A stretch of DNA of 64,000 bases, taken from Ligustrum vulgare (Eukaryota > Streptophyta > Magnoliopsida > Lamiales > Oleaceae). The DNA lies in NCBI GenBank assembly GCA_963555705.1, contig OY743179.1, positions 22,576,692 through 22,640,691 of the forward strand, written 5' to 3'. The position numbers and the translations under genes are program-made. The notes under the pieces are model-generated. The model made no database searches. It saw only the letters and a list, made by a program, of their open reading frames with translations, and was not told where the DNA came from. Below are positions 47,834 through 57,234 of this stretch, one piece after another (the first letter of the stretch is position 1; every line of letters starts with the position of its first letter).

Positions 47834-48066
47834 ATTGTTTGATAAGTTTGGTAGAAAAGAAAAAGGAAAAATTTTTTCATGAAAAATATTTTTTCATAAA
47901 ACTCATGAAAAATTATTTTTCAAAGAAAATCTTCACTTTTTTAATCTGAGAGGAATTTTTTAATCTGAGAGGAAAATATTTTCCAAGTAAAATTTTGCAA
48001 TCAAATACAAAAGATGAAAAATTTGGAAGGATTTTCCTTTTCTTTTTCCTCCTCCCTATCAAACAC
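47834..48066. mobile_element. MITE-like inverted-repeat element upstream of the RING gene
   Basis: The ends 'ttgtttgataagtttgg' and 'ctatcaaacacaa' are inverted, and the inner arms are rich in complementary A and T runs ('agaaaaaggaaaaa' against 'ttttccttttctttttcc'). A 17 bp tandem copy ('ttttttaatctgagagg') lies at about 47938-47972. Target duplicate not resolved. Confidence 0.5.
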
Positions 48067-48330
48067 AAATATTCAAAACACTTAAAAACTTTAAAACTGT
48101 CCTGATCCAAGCCGCCCCCTTAGAAAAGATTGTGCAAATAAAAGTTGAAATCTTTGAAATAAGTTTTTCTTGTTCTTCTTGGATTCTGCCCTTTATTTTT
48201 ATGTTTTTTATAATCTAAAAATCAGTATTGGGTTTCTCAAATAAAGACAAGATTTTGGATATTTTGCAGCTTGGTGGCCTGTTTTAAACTTTTCCAGAAA
48301 AGGGTTCTTTAATTTTGTGGTCACTGGTGA

Positions 48331-48350
48331 GGAGAGAGAGAGAGAGAGAT
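48331..48350. repeat. (GA)n microsatellite in the RING gene 5' leader
   Basis: About nine GA units run straight into the proposed ATG. GA repeats in 5' leaders are common in plants. Confidence 0.9.
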
Positions 48351-50514
48351 GGAGGTGATGTACAATCAGCAGGTGGGGAGTTCTCACAATGAAACTTTGA
48401 AAGTTTTGGAGTCTGATGTACAATATGCAAATGCTATGTAAGTATTCATGTTTAGAGCTTAAATTACTTATTTCTAGTTTAGAAGAATTAACTTTTTTTA
48501 TGTATATCAAATTGTCTCCCCTTTTAAAGCAATTGAAATCAACTCCACCTTGATGATAATTTATCCCAATTTGGTCAAATGGTCTCTGATTTTGTTTTCA
48601 TTAACCTGTGCTGGCCGTGTTGGAGGGGACTGGAATAGGACGCCGCGCCACGGCGGTGGTGGATTGTTTTGGATATTATGGGGTGAAGATGAAATTGTAA
48701 TTGGAGGAAGGAGATGAATAAAGGGTGTTTGGGGATATTGAGGAAAAATAAAAACAGGAGAAAGAAATGATACACGATAGATTTATGGATTTTGAAGAGC
48801 AATATGGGAGGTTTCTTCTTGATTTTATTGATGGCTACTATTCGTTTTTCTTAGAATGTTTTCTAATACCAGACACTATTATGCCTCCGTTTGGTAAAGT
48901 GTTTATAAACTTATGAGCAACACATTATCCCTGGACTACTTTTTAATCACACATAGTTTCCCAAATTATTTTTCAACCACATATTTTGCCTAAAAAACGT
49001 AACATTCTATGTTTATAAACAAAAAGTATTTACCGAACAGGCTATGAAAGAAATCTTGTTTATCACCAAACATGTGCTTAAGGTTCTATCTTTTAGGACA
49101 AAATCTGGAAGGCATACTACTTGATTATGTTGTAAGAAGACAACCCATATTCCATTCTATGGCAGCATTTGATCATTTTTCTTCTTTTCAAGGATTGTCC
49201 TAAAATGTGGATATATACATGGTCAATGTGTGCTTTATGGGAACCAATGATCTTCTTAAGCTGGTTCTAGTTTTTGTATGGTAAAATCGACTTATGGCCA
49301 AGAATAATATTACAGTTTGTTGAATGATTATTTTGTGTGAATTACTTATTTTGCAGGGCTGCAGCAATTCCAAAAGCTAAGGATGGTGCACAACTTAAAA
49401 TGAAATTGGTTTACAATCAATTGACACCACTCTTTTTGTTTTTGCTTCAATGGATGGACAGTTCCTGCATGTGCTTTTTCCCAAGATACTTCAATTTTTT
49501 CCACATACTTATTTACAAGGTCCAGATTATGTTTTTCTTTTGTTCTGAGAATTTGTCAAGTTTTGCGATTGATTTGTTTTAACTTTTTGAAGTGATGAGA
49601 TCTCTGTTCTGATGCAGGTTTATACAGACGGGAGGCCAAAAATTTCGTCACGTGGAAGGAAAGCAACTGTTAGAGACTTTTATGGTTCGTCGGTTTATCA
49701 TTTTGTTTACTTTAGAGAAAGATGTCATCCGTTACTATAATTTATGCAATTATTCTCAGTAAGTGCTTAAAAAAGGTAAATACAATGCAGCTGTTATATT
49801 GCCATCGCTCGAACGCCTCCAGGGTGAATTTGTAGAGCTGGATAGTACTGGACATGGTGATCCTCATCTGAAAAGCATTGACAAGAAGAGAGTTGAAGGA
49901 GATGGCAGGTTTTCCAACTTCGATATGCAAAGAGAAGAAGAATGTGGGATATGCTTAGAGCCTTGCACCAAAATGGTCTTGCCTAATTGCTGCCATGAAA
50001 TGTGCATAAACTGCTATCGCGATTGGTAAAAAAGCATGATATCTTATTTTTTGTTTAAAAACATGTATTTTTATGTTTTGTAAGTAAAACGTGTGGTTGA
50101 AAAATGGAGAGAGAGAATGTGTGTGGTTAAAAAGTAATTTGTGGAATTGTGTAGGAAAAAACATGTTTGCTAAACAAAGGCTTAGTTTTTGGTGCGTGTA
50201 TGTTCCATGAGAAAATTGCATTGTCGGTTCAATCAACACCTATTGTTGAAGAAAAGTTTAAATTTTTGTTGATCCAAGTATTTTTTTCCCTTACAACTTT
50301 CAGGAGTACAAGATCGGAGTCGTGCCCATTTTGTCGTGGTGGTCTACGGAGAGTCGAGTCACGAGACCTATGGGTTCTTACATGCGACGATGATGTGGTT
50401 GACAGTGACACTGTTTCTAAAGAGGACTTGTTCCGTTTCTACCTATATGTCAGTAGGCTGCCGAAAGATTCCCCTGATGCCCTGTTCTTGATGTATTATG
50501 AATACTTGATATGA
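48349..50514 (+). CDS. RING-type E3 ubiquitin ligase, AIRP2-like, five exons
   Basis: Exons 48349-48437, 49357-49519, 49618-49684, 49791-50025 and 50304-50514 join with consistent phases and GT-AG borders to 254 codons plus stop. The family includes Arabidopsis AIRP2, a cytosolic ligase that acts positively in abscisic acid responses. The N-terminal 'NETLKVLESDVQYANAM' (14-30), 'PLFLFLLQWMD' (54-64) and 'FYAVILPSLERLQ' (105-117) are family blocks. A C3HC4 RING spans 158-195 (C158, C161, C173, H175, C178, C181, C192, C195), with 'REEECGICLEPCTKMVLPNC' then 'CHEMCINCYRDW'. 'RDLWVL' follows. AIRP2 itself is slightly shorter. The start lies directly after a GA repeat. Introns 1 and 4 hold MITE copies. 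Function is inferred from the family. Confidence 0.92.
48883..49043. mobile_element. MITE copy in intron 1 of the RING gene
   Basis: The ends gcctccgtttggtaaa and tttaccgaacaggct are inverted repeats. Internal 'ctactttttaatcacacat' and 'ttatttttcaaccacat' match the family. Confidence 0.75.
50036..50187. mobile_element. MITE copy in intron 4 of the RING gene, opposite orientation
   Basis: The family core appears as its complement ('gtgtggttaaaaagtaattt', 'aaaaatggagagagagaatg'), ending 'gtttgctaaacaaaggct'. The left end is degenerate. Confidence 0.65.
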
Positions 50515-50597
50515 CGTGAAATAGAAATGGTGTACAGATAGAAGAAGCTGATTTTCAAATCAAATGTAAATAAGGAAAAAGTCTCTCATTGACACAG

Positions 50598-50603
50598 AAT
50601 AAA
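50598..50603 (+). terminator. Candidate poly(A) signal of the RING gene
   Basis: AATAAA lies 84 bp after the stop codon, in T-rich 3' context. Confidence 0.45.
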
Positions 50604-50845
50604 CCACCACTTTTCTTTATCTGGTGTTTTGTAGCTTACCTGTAAATTATATCGAAAATTGAATTATTACCAAAACTCGTGTTTCCGCTTGATCTTTTAA
50701 TATGATATATAATCATAATCTATTTATATAGAATTAAGCCATGGTTCAAAAGCAGGAACTGTTCCAAGTGAAAATTCATTAATATACAGGTGCAATTACA
50801 TGTAATTGATCCAAGTTACTGCACCCTACAACTATATATCCCTTC

Positions 50846-51427
50846 TCACTGTGATCTCATCTTGTTGATCTGGTTAAGGGCTGGTTGCAAAATGTTGTAC
50901 AGCACCCAAAGAATGGCAGGAGTGATGACAAACAGCAAAAGCTGGCCCCTGTTGTCGCTTGCAGCATCAGCAATCACAGCAATTTCACTAGCTGATGCAT
51001 CAGATGGCTGCATCAAACTCAACGTGGCGAGCCCACCTAGACCAAGTCCTACAATAACTCCTTTGGTGCTTCTCATTTTGTTGATCTGGTTAAGTGCTGG
51101 TTGCAGGATGTTGAACAGCACCCAAGCTATGGCCGGAATGATGGGAAGCAAAAGTGCTAGTCCCCGCTGGTCGCCTTCAGCTATTTCAGCAATCTGTTGT
51201 GCTGCAAAGGCAGGATCGCACGAGCTTAATGTCGAGAAAACAGCACCGGCAACGGCGGTTCCGGCCAACAGACCAGAGTTTTCCGGCAGTTTCGAGGAGG
51301 CAAGGCCTTTTGGGAGGTTCTGCATGGAGAGAAGAGAAATTGGTTTCGGGGTGGGCTTAAAACACTTGGAGTTGGTGCTTAAGCACTTGGAATTGAGCAT
51401 AGCCATGGTAGATACTGTAGCTGCCAT
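50846..51427 (-). CDS. PSBY: Photosystem II PsbY precursor (two-unit polyprotein), chloroplastic
   Basis: An intronless 193-codon frame from ATG at 51427. Residues 1 to about 45 are Ser/Lys/Pro-rich without acids, a typical stroma-targeting peptide. Residues 51-75 ('SGLLAGTAVAGAVF...DPAFA') are a hydrophobic thylakoid signal ending in A-F-A. Mature unit one (about 76-122) contains 'GLALLLPIIPAIAWVLFNIL' and 'QPALNQINKMRS'. A second hydrophobic signal (about 124-146, ending A-S-A) precedes unit two (147-193), which repeats 'NILQPALNQINKMRS' 72 residues later. In Arabidopsis one nuclear PSBY gene gives two single-span proteins, A1 and A2, bound near cytochrome b559 of photosystem II. Structure and length agree. 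It converges on the RING gene with 331 bp between stop codons. Confidence 0.97.
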   Translation of the reverse strand: MAATVSTMAMLNSKCLSTNSKCFKPTPKPISLLSMQNLPKGLASSKLPENSGLLAGTAVAGAVFSTLSSCDPAFAAQQIAEIAEGDQRGLALLLPIIPAIAWVLFNILQPALNQINKMRSTKGVIVGLGLGGLATLSLMQPSDASASEIAVIADAASDNRGQLLLFVITPAILWVLYNILQPALNQINKMRSQ

Positions 51428-51660
51428 TGATGCAGATTCTTGTTAGGCCTAAGGGAGGCGTTGATCAAAGATTACTGAGCAAAAGACTTGATTTGCAACA
51501 CTGGGATATGCTGCTATGAGAAAATGGAATATGGGGATGAAGTCAGCTGAAAGAAATGAGAGCCAATAGGAATGTGTAATTGGGATTGTTCTCTTATCCA
51601 CTGAGTTTGATTGGTGAGATAATATAGACCCCAATATTAGATACTTCTTATCACTTCCTC
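51428..51660 (-). promoter_or_regulatory. PSBY upstream region with candidate promoter motifs
   Basis: On the minus strand a GATAAG I-box-like site (about 51593-51598) and CCAAT boxes (about 51565 and 51609) lie 140-185 bp before the ATG, with an AT-rich 'tctatattatc' near 51620. GATAAG and CCAAT motifs are usual in light-regulated photosynthesis genes. The true start of transcription is not visible. Confidence 0.35.
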
Positions 51661-51977
51661 TCCACTCTATCACACTTCTATTGAGAAATTAAAGAAGCTT
51701 CCAAAAATTAACCTAGGCATTTTTATTTATTTATTTATTTAATATAAAGAGATTAGTTCAAGGGTCGTTTTGGGGTTGAATTGGTTGTAAAAAAATAAAT
51801 TTAAATGAATAAAAAAATAAAAGTTTGAGATTGAACCGGTCAGTTTCTTAGTATAAACATGATTCTTGTATTATTTGAGTAAATTGTATAAAATATCCAT
51901 TTTTATGTAGTGATTTGGTAAAATGTCTCAAATTATTGTCATGTCCATTTTGCTAAAATTTAGACAGAAATGCTCTC

Positions 51978-52499
51978 TGTAGGATCTTTACCTTGATTTA
52001 CAATCAAGAACACCAAGAACAATTCTCCAAGAATGCCAAAAACAATGAATTCGATTATCGATCGAGATTTAGGTTTACAACCATACCATTGAGAAACAAA
52101 AAATGCACTCTCAATCAAACCAAGAAGATAAACTTTCTTTTTCTATAATGAAGGAAAATCTCAATTTCTATTTTGAAGAGAGAAATTAGAACACCTTTTT
52201 TCAAGAGAAATGCACCACCACTTAAGAAAAAACTTATTGTACCCTTTTTATAAAACATTGACCCCCTTTTTGTAAAATACCAAAGTCCAAATTAACTTGT
52301 AAAAACATTTAACAAAATTATTCAACTACTAAAACTTTAGTTCCCAATCGGTTTTAACGGTCGTAAGCCCTTTATTTATTTTTGCCCCTGATTACTTTAA
52401 GTAATCCTCGAAATGTCACACAAGTTTATGTTAAACAAGATAGTATTTCTAAGGGTTTGTTTGTTTGGTTTTAAGCCAATAATCCCACATTCCTTCACA
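51978..52499 (-). repeat. 3' LTR of the 51978-56918 copia
   Basis: 522 bp, highly similar to 56407-56918. The minus-strand purine run GTGAAGGAA just inside it is a plausible polypurine tract. Confidence 0.92.
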
Positions 52500-53131
52500 T
52501 TGGCTTAAACCAAACCTTCACCTAATCTAAAAATACCTTTATCTAAGCCGAAAGTCCTCTTGGAAGCTTTCATCCTTCCAAGCCTTTTGATTTGATGATT
52601 TAGGAGAAAATATCTCTTGCATTGCACTTTGAATCTTCCTAGCTTCTCCACAACTTGTAGATTCCTTAATACTTGTCAAAACAGAACACTCTTTTAGACT
52701 AATGGAATAAAAACTAGGATTAGAATTTACCTGCCTCCTTTCACCATCCATGTCTAATAGATAGTCATTCAAGCTTTCTTGAGTAGCTTCTTATTGAACT
52801 CCATCATTTTCAATAACTTCTTCATCATTTTCTTGTTGAATTTCCTCAACAACTGATTCAAAATCACTATTTTATAGCTGATTTTGAACTCCACATCTTT
52901 GACCACTTGTTACTTGGTCACTTGAGTTTATTTCAAACTTCTTACCCTCCAAAAACTCATTTTCAAGTGAATTTGGAGCTAAACCTGCAACATTTTTAGT
53001 AGCAACAGAAATATAAGGAAATTTATTTCCTTAATGGGCTATCATTTTGTCCATCAATTGAGTGTTATCCTTTTGAATTATATGTGAGCATGAATGACTT
53101 GAACTACCATTGTACCAAGCATATAATAAAG

Positions 53132-53488
53132 TCAATTTCTCAATATTCCTTTAATCACAATGTCATTACCTTTACATACTAACATATTATCATTCTTTGT
53201 TTCATAATAAAAATCAGACATATGCAATGTGCTCAAAGAAATAAGATTTTTGGATAAAGCAGGTATATGCCTCACCCCAGTTAGAACTCTAACCACCCCA
53301 TTATACATTTTGACCACAACTTCACATATTCCCATCATAGTACAAGACTCACCATTTCCTAAATACACATTCTCCCCATCTATCTCCATATAGGTCTTAA
53401 ACCAAGCCTTATGGGAGGTCATATGATATGAACACTCCGAGTCAAGTATCCACTCTTGATTCTGCTCATCTAATGTCACATTTAACAC
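53132..53488 (-). pseudogene. Copia protease region
   Basis: The frame 'EWILDSECSYHMTSHKAWF' contains the copia protease motif, normally 'WILDSG(A/C)S.HM'. The glycine after the catalytic Ser is Glu here. 'VYLGNGESCTMMGICEV', 'GVRHIPALSKNLISLSTL' and 'GILRN' follow, the usual path to the pre-integrase domain, which is then missing. A GTG or TTG codon, not ATG, may open the frame as drawn, because upstream sequence belongs to the same polyprotein. Confidence 0.88.
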
Positions 53489-53589
53489 TCAATTGATCAT
53501 CATCATTCCCAAAAGCCCCAAAAGCAGTATTACTTTGAGCTACATCCCACAGCCCCTCTTTTTTCCTTAGCCACTAGTAGCAATCCTTC

Positions 53590-54121
53590 TTAAAGTGTCC
53601 CGTTTTACCACAATGAAAGTACTTATCTCCATCTCTACCACTACCCTTTCCCTTCCACTATTCCTTACTCTTACTCGTATTCTTGTTAAAGTTTATAGCA
53701 TTTGACTCTTTCTTACCAAATTTACCTTTAACAAAATAAGCCGTTTCATTATGGACAGCTTTCTCCTCCAAATTGATTTCTAATGCTTTAGACTTAATCG
53801 AAGTAGTGACATTTGCAAGAGTGATGGTATCCCTTCCATATTTAATAACATTTTTAAGTTCCTTGAAAGATTCTGGAAGGGAATTTACCAAAATTATAGC
53901 TAAATGATCATCTTCGATTTTCTGTCCACTATTCGTTAAATCTAAAGTCATTGTAGTAAAAGCATTTACATTTGTTTCAAGATCTTTGGAGGGGTCCATT
54001 TTGAAACCAAAAATTCTTTCTAAGAGAAAAATCTTATTAGGAACAGTTTTAGCAGCATAAATTTCATCTAACTTATTCCAGATTTCTAAAGCAGTTTTAG
54101 AATCGTTTACCTGCCTCAGAA
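53590..54121 (-). pseudogene. Copia gag, C-terminal half
   Basis: 'LRQVNDSKTALEIWNKLDEI', 'LERIFGFKMDPSKDLETNVN' and 'LAIILVNSLPESFKELKNVI' are copia gag signatures. A knuckle region with decayed cysteines lies near 53590-53640. The frame opens at the edge of the inserted block at 54122, so the apparent first residues upstream of 'LRQVND' belong to the insert. Confidence 0.88.
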
Positions 54122-55008
54122 GTGATGCAAACCACGTAGCAATTGTAGCTACGCAACCCATAAATTATTGGAATCGACCCAAAAATGCCAAAGAATCACG
54201 ATTTCGAGATTGATTCAAATTAATTGAACCAAGCAACCAAAACAATCGATTGATATGCTGACCTCTTGATCAAAATGAAAATAAATCTCACCCAAGATTT
54301 AAACAAACAAGAATAACTCGTGAGTTCGGATTTTATTCAATAAAGAATAAGGTTTGAAAGCAAATTGCCTCTCAATAATAATATCAAAGTTGTGTGTCCT
54401 GAATAATGAAAATTACATCCCTATAAATAGGGTCAAAAACCTAGCTTAAGAGTTTTAATTATATTAGGAAACAACTAGCTAAAAATAAGGAAATAAATAA
54501 AACCCTAAAATTTACGCGTATGGTGAGTTACGACCGTGAATCCTTCCTTTACGGCCGTAACTTGGTTTCTGTTTAACAGTTACAGTCGTGAGACATATCT
54601 TTACGGCCGTAAATTATATTTTCTGAAAATCTTGTTCTTAACCCGAGGCTGCGTTACGGCTGTGACAAATGTGAGTTACGGCCGTAAATCCAAATTTCCA
54701 AAAATTCAATTTTCAGCAGTAGACTAGTTACGGCCGTAATAATTAGGGGTTACGGCCGTAAGTTTGGAAACTTCACAATTTTCTTCGACGGCTTGAATGA
54801 GGTTGATCCACTAGTCGTTTTGGCTCGGTCACAACATGGAACTTGCCTCTTTTGATGACACGAACATTGTTTTGGACATTGTTTCTTGTACTAACTCGTC
54901 CATTGCTTCGTTGGCCCTCTTTGTTTACAATCGAGTCATCGGTCCTCCTTTGCTTATCAACGAATCTTTGTGCGGGCTTGTGTTCGTGGTCTGGATCACA
55001 TCAAGAAG
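54122..55008 (-). mobile_element. Ty3-derived insert: pol 3' end plus palindrome-rich LTR-like DNA
   Basis: The block sits between two halves of copia gag and is flanked by TCAGAA on both sides (54116-54121, 55009-55014). Read on the minus strand, its right end encodes 'KGGPMTR' and 'TKRANEAMDELVQETMS', like the extreme C-terminus of Ty3/gypsy pol, ending at a stop near 54835. After that come eight copies of a CpG palindrome and AT-rich DNA. The insert ends are not a clean TG...CA pair, so the insertion mechanism is uncertain. Confidence 0.6.
54528..54761. repeat. Cluster of TTACGGCCGTAA palindromes
   Basis: Five exact copies (54549-54560, 54601-54612, 54676-54687, 54728-54739, 54750-54761) and three decayed copies (54528-54539, 54580-54591, 54654-54665) fall within 234 bp. 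All decayed copies differ by C to T or G to A at the CpG-rich core or next to it. Confidence 0.95.
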
Positions 55009-55260
55009 TCAGAATGTTATCTGAGAGATGAAGAATCACAGTGTTGTATGCCACTTCTTGAATTTCAGTTACATCATCAACTTTGGCTAATAATGCCTCC
55101 GGCCATTCGGATTGTTCCTCCAATGTCTTTGCAATCCTTTGCTGCACCAATACTGTTTTCATTTTCTTTTTTCCAAAGGGAGAAATCCCCTTTACCATCG
55201 AACTTCTATAGCTTGACCCTAGATCTCATTCTTGACACCATTGTTCAAAAAACACTGTTG
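55009..55260 (-). pseudogene. Copia gag, N-terminal half
   Basis: 'VLVQQRIAKTLEEQSEWPEA', 'LLAKVDDVTEIQEVAYNTVI' and 'LHLSDNIL' form the N-terminal gag part that continues, beyond the insert, at 54121. A stretch of about 50 residues before it ('GISPFGKKKM') is recognisable but frame-shifted. Confidence 0.85.
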
Positions 55261-55350
55261 CTCACCGAATGATATTTATCACTCTCCTTGCAAATTTCAG
55301 CAAGTAAAATAACCACAGCAAAAAAACCGATATACAATGCAAAATTTAAT

Positions 55351-55532
55351 ACCCAAGATTAACACCTAATCTTGTAACCTTGCATACCCCCAAGATTAAC
55401 ACCTAATCTTGTAAAAATATCCCCGTGAATCTTATTCTGACGTCAAATCAGCAAGAAGACCTCCTATCAAACCCAAAATTAATACCTAATCTTGTCAAAT
55501 TAAATATACCCAAGATTAAAACCTAATCTTGT
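55351..55532. repeat. Four scattered 25 bp leader repeats
   Basis: The unit 'acccaagattaa' plus 'acctaatcttgt' occurs at 55351, 55388, 55471 and 55508 with small changes. 'aagatta' and 'taatctt' within each unit are inverted, so each can form a small hairpin. Located in the leader of the deleted copia. Confidence 0.85.
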
Positions 55533-55747
55533 CAAACCCGAACCTCAAGGATCCCCAACTTTTAGCTCTTCCCCGGTTTGTTCACAAAGCCCCGAGCTCA
55601 GAAATTATTCTAAATGTTCGTACAACTACAATAGGAGTCTTCAATGCACAGTTCAATTTCAAAAATTCAAACTAAATAATCATGCAATAAACCATTTGCA
55701 AACCTCAACCAATATCTGAATTGAATTTGGTGAAACGGACTTCGAAT

Positions 55748-55894
55748 ATGGACTCTGCAGGTCCTGTAGAACAATCTGTCAAAAATTTGTCGTCGGAGCC
55801 GCCGCCGGAAAACACTGCGGCTGCCGGAAAGCGCCGCCTGCCTTCACTACCACCTCTGGAAAATATGCCCGACACATTGGAAGATTCTCCTTGA
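55748..55894 (+). other. 48-codon open frame, antisense to the copia leader
   Basis: This plus-strand ATG frame has coding-like composition (Glu/Pro/Leu-rich, 'SSEPPPENTAAAGKRR', 'LPSLPPLEN') in a GC-richer patch, inside an element that reads the other way. It could be a captured host exon or chance. Unidentified. Confidence 0.25.
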
Positions 55895-56393
55895 TGTTAT
55901 AAGTCCAATGGCCCAAACCGTTTCTCGATCGAAGCTCCCTACATGTGGGAATTTCAATTTTTATGTTCAGTTGTCACTTCCTGTTCCGGTCAAATTCTCA
56001 CCGTCTAGTCGCCAAATTCTGCCCAAAATCCAGTCGAAGCTTCTCCTCCACCTTACAGTCATGCTAGTGGTCTTGGATTTCCGATTGATCGGCCGGAGAT
56101 CAGACTTTAGAAAAATGGCAGAAACCTTTTTTTGCTTTCGGTCGGTGCTTCTCTACACTTCTTCACTGGTTTTTCTTCACTTCTTTTGACGGTGACTTCT
56201 GGTCGGTGGTCCTTTCCTCTACACAGTGAGCCTGACTTCACTAGATTTTGATCTTGAGTCTTTTGACTGTGTTTCCACTCCTTCAACAGATTCTTGACTG
56301 TGCGGTCACTTCTCCACTCCACCGATTTTTCACTTCTCACAGTCTCAGCTCACTTTCTTGGACGATTTTTCCCCTTGGCAATTATTCCACCAA

Positions 56394-56405
56394 GCTCTGA
56401 TACCA
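56394..56405 (-). promoter_or_regulatory. Primer binding site (initiator tRNA-Met type)
   Basis: TGGTATCAGAGC on the minus strand lies one base from the 5' LTR. Confidence 0.92.
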
Positions 56406-56406
56406 C

Positions 56407-56918
56407 GATAGGATCTTTACCTTGATTTACAATCAAGAACACCAAGAACAATTCTCCAAGAATGCCAAAAATAATGAATTTGATTATCAAGCGAGATGTA
56501 GGCTTACAACCATACCATTGGGAAATAAAAAATGCACTCTCAATCAAATCAAGAAGATAAACTTTCTTTTTCTATAATGAAGAAAAACCCCAATTTCTGT
56601 TTTGAAGAGAGAAATTAGAACACCTTTTTTCAAGAGAAATGCACCGCCACTTAAGAAAAAACTTGTCGTACCCTTTTTATAAAACCTTGACCCCCTTTTT
56701 ATAAAATACTCAAGTCCAAATTAACTTGTAAAAACATTTAACAAAATTATGCAACTACTAAAACTTTAGTTCCCAATCGATTTTAACGGTCGTAAGCCCT
56801 TTATTTATTTTTGCCACCAATTACTTTAAGTAATTCTCGAAATGCCACACAAGTTTATGTTAAACAAAATAGCATTTCTAAGAACTTGTTTGTTTGGTTC
56901 TAAGCCAATAATCCCACA
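56407..56918 (-). repeat. 5' LTR of the 51978-56918 copia
   Basis: 512 bp. The outer bases nearest the primer site read GATAGG where the partner has TGTAGG. A few percent of positions differ from the partner by eye. Confidence 0.92.
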
Positions 56919-57234
56919 CTCTCAATGCAAGTATCAAATTCCACCATAAAGACAATTTTTGATATAATTAATAATTGTGTTGACAAATAAAAAATGGACA
57001 CATAATCCTACACTACTGACTTTTAGAAGTACAAATGTCATTCAAATGCATTAAACGTTAAAGTAGACTAGTTGTCTACCCGTGCAATACACAGAATATA
57101 TAATTTTTAAATTATAATTTTGAAAATATCTTGATTCAATTATATCAAATAAAAAACATAATTTAAATGAAATTTCAATACAAAATGTTATTCAATTTAA
57201 AACTTTAAAGAAGACAAAACTATTCAAAATAAAA

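Larger units (their letters stand above)
51978..56918 (-). mobile_element. Ty1/copia element, minus strand, internally deleted, 4.9 kb
   Basis: The LTRs are 51978-52499 and 56407-56918 (TGTAGGATC...ATCCCACA), flanked by the duplicate CTCTC (51973-51977, 56919-56923). A tRNA-Met primer site lies beside the right LTR. Only gag and the protease/pre-integrase start remain. Integrase, RT and RNase H are absent, so it is a deletion derivative. A Ty3-derived 887 bp block splits gag. Confidence 0.93.
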
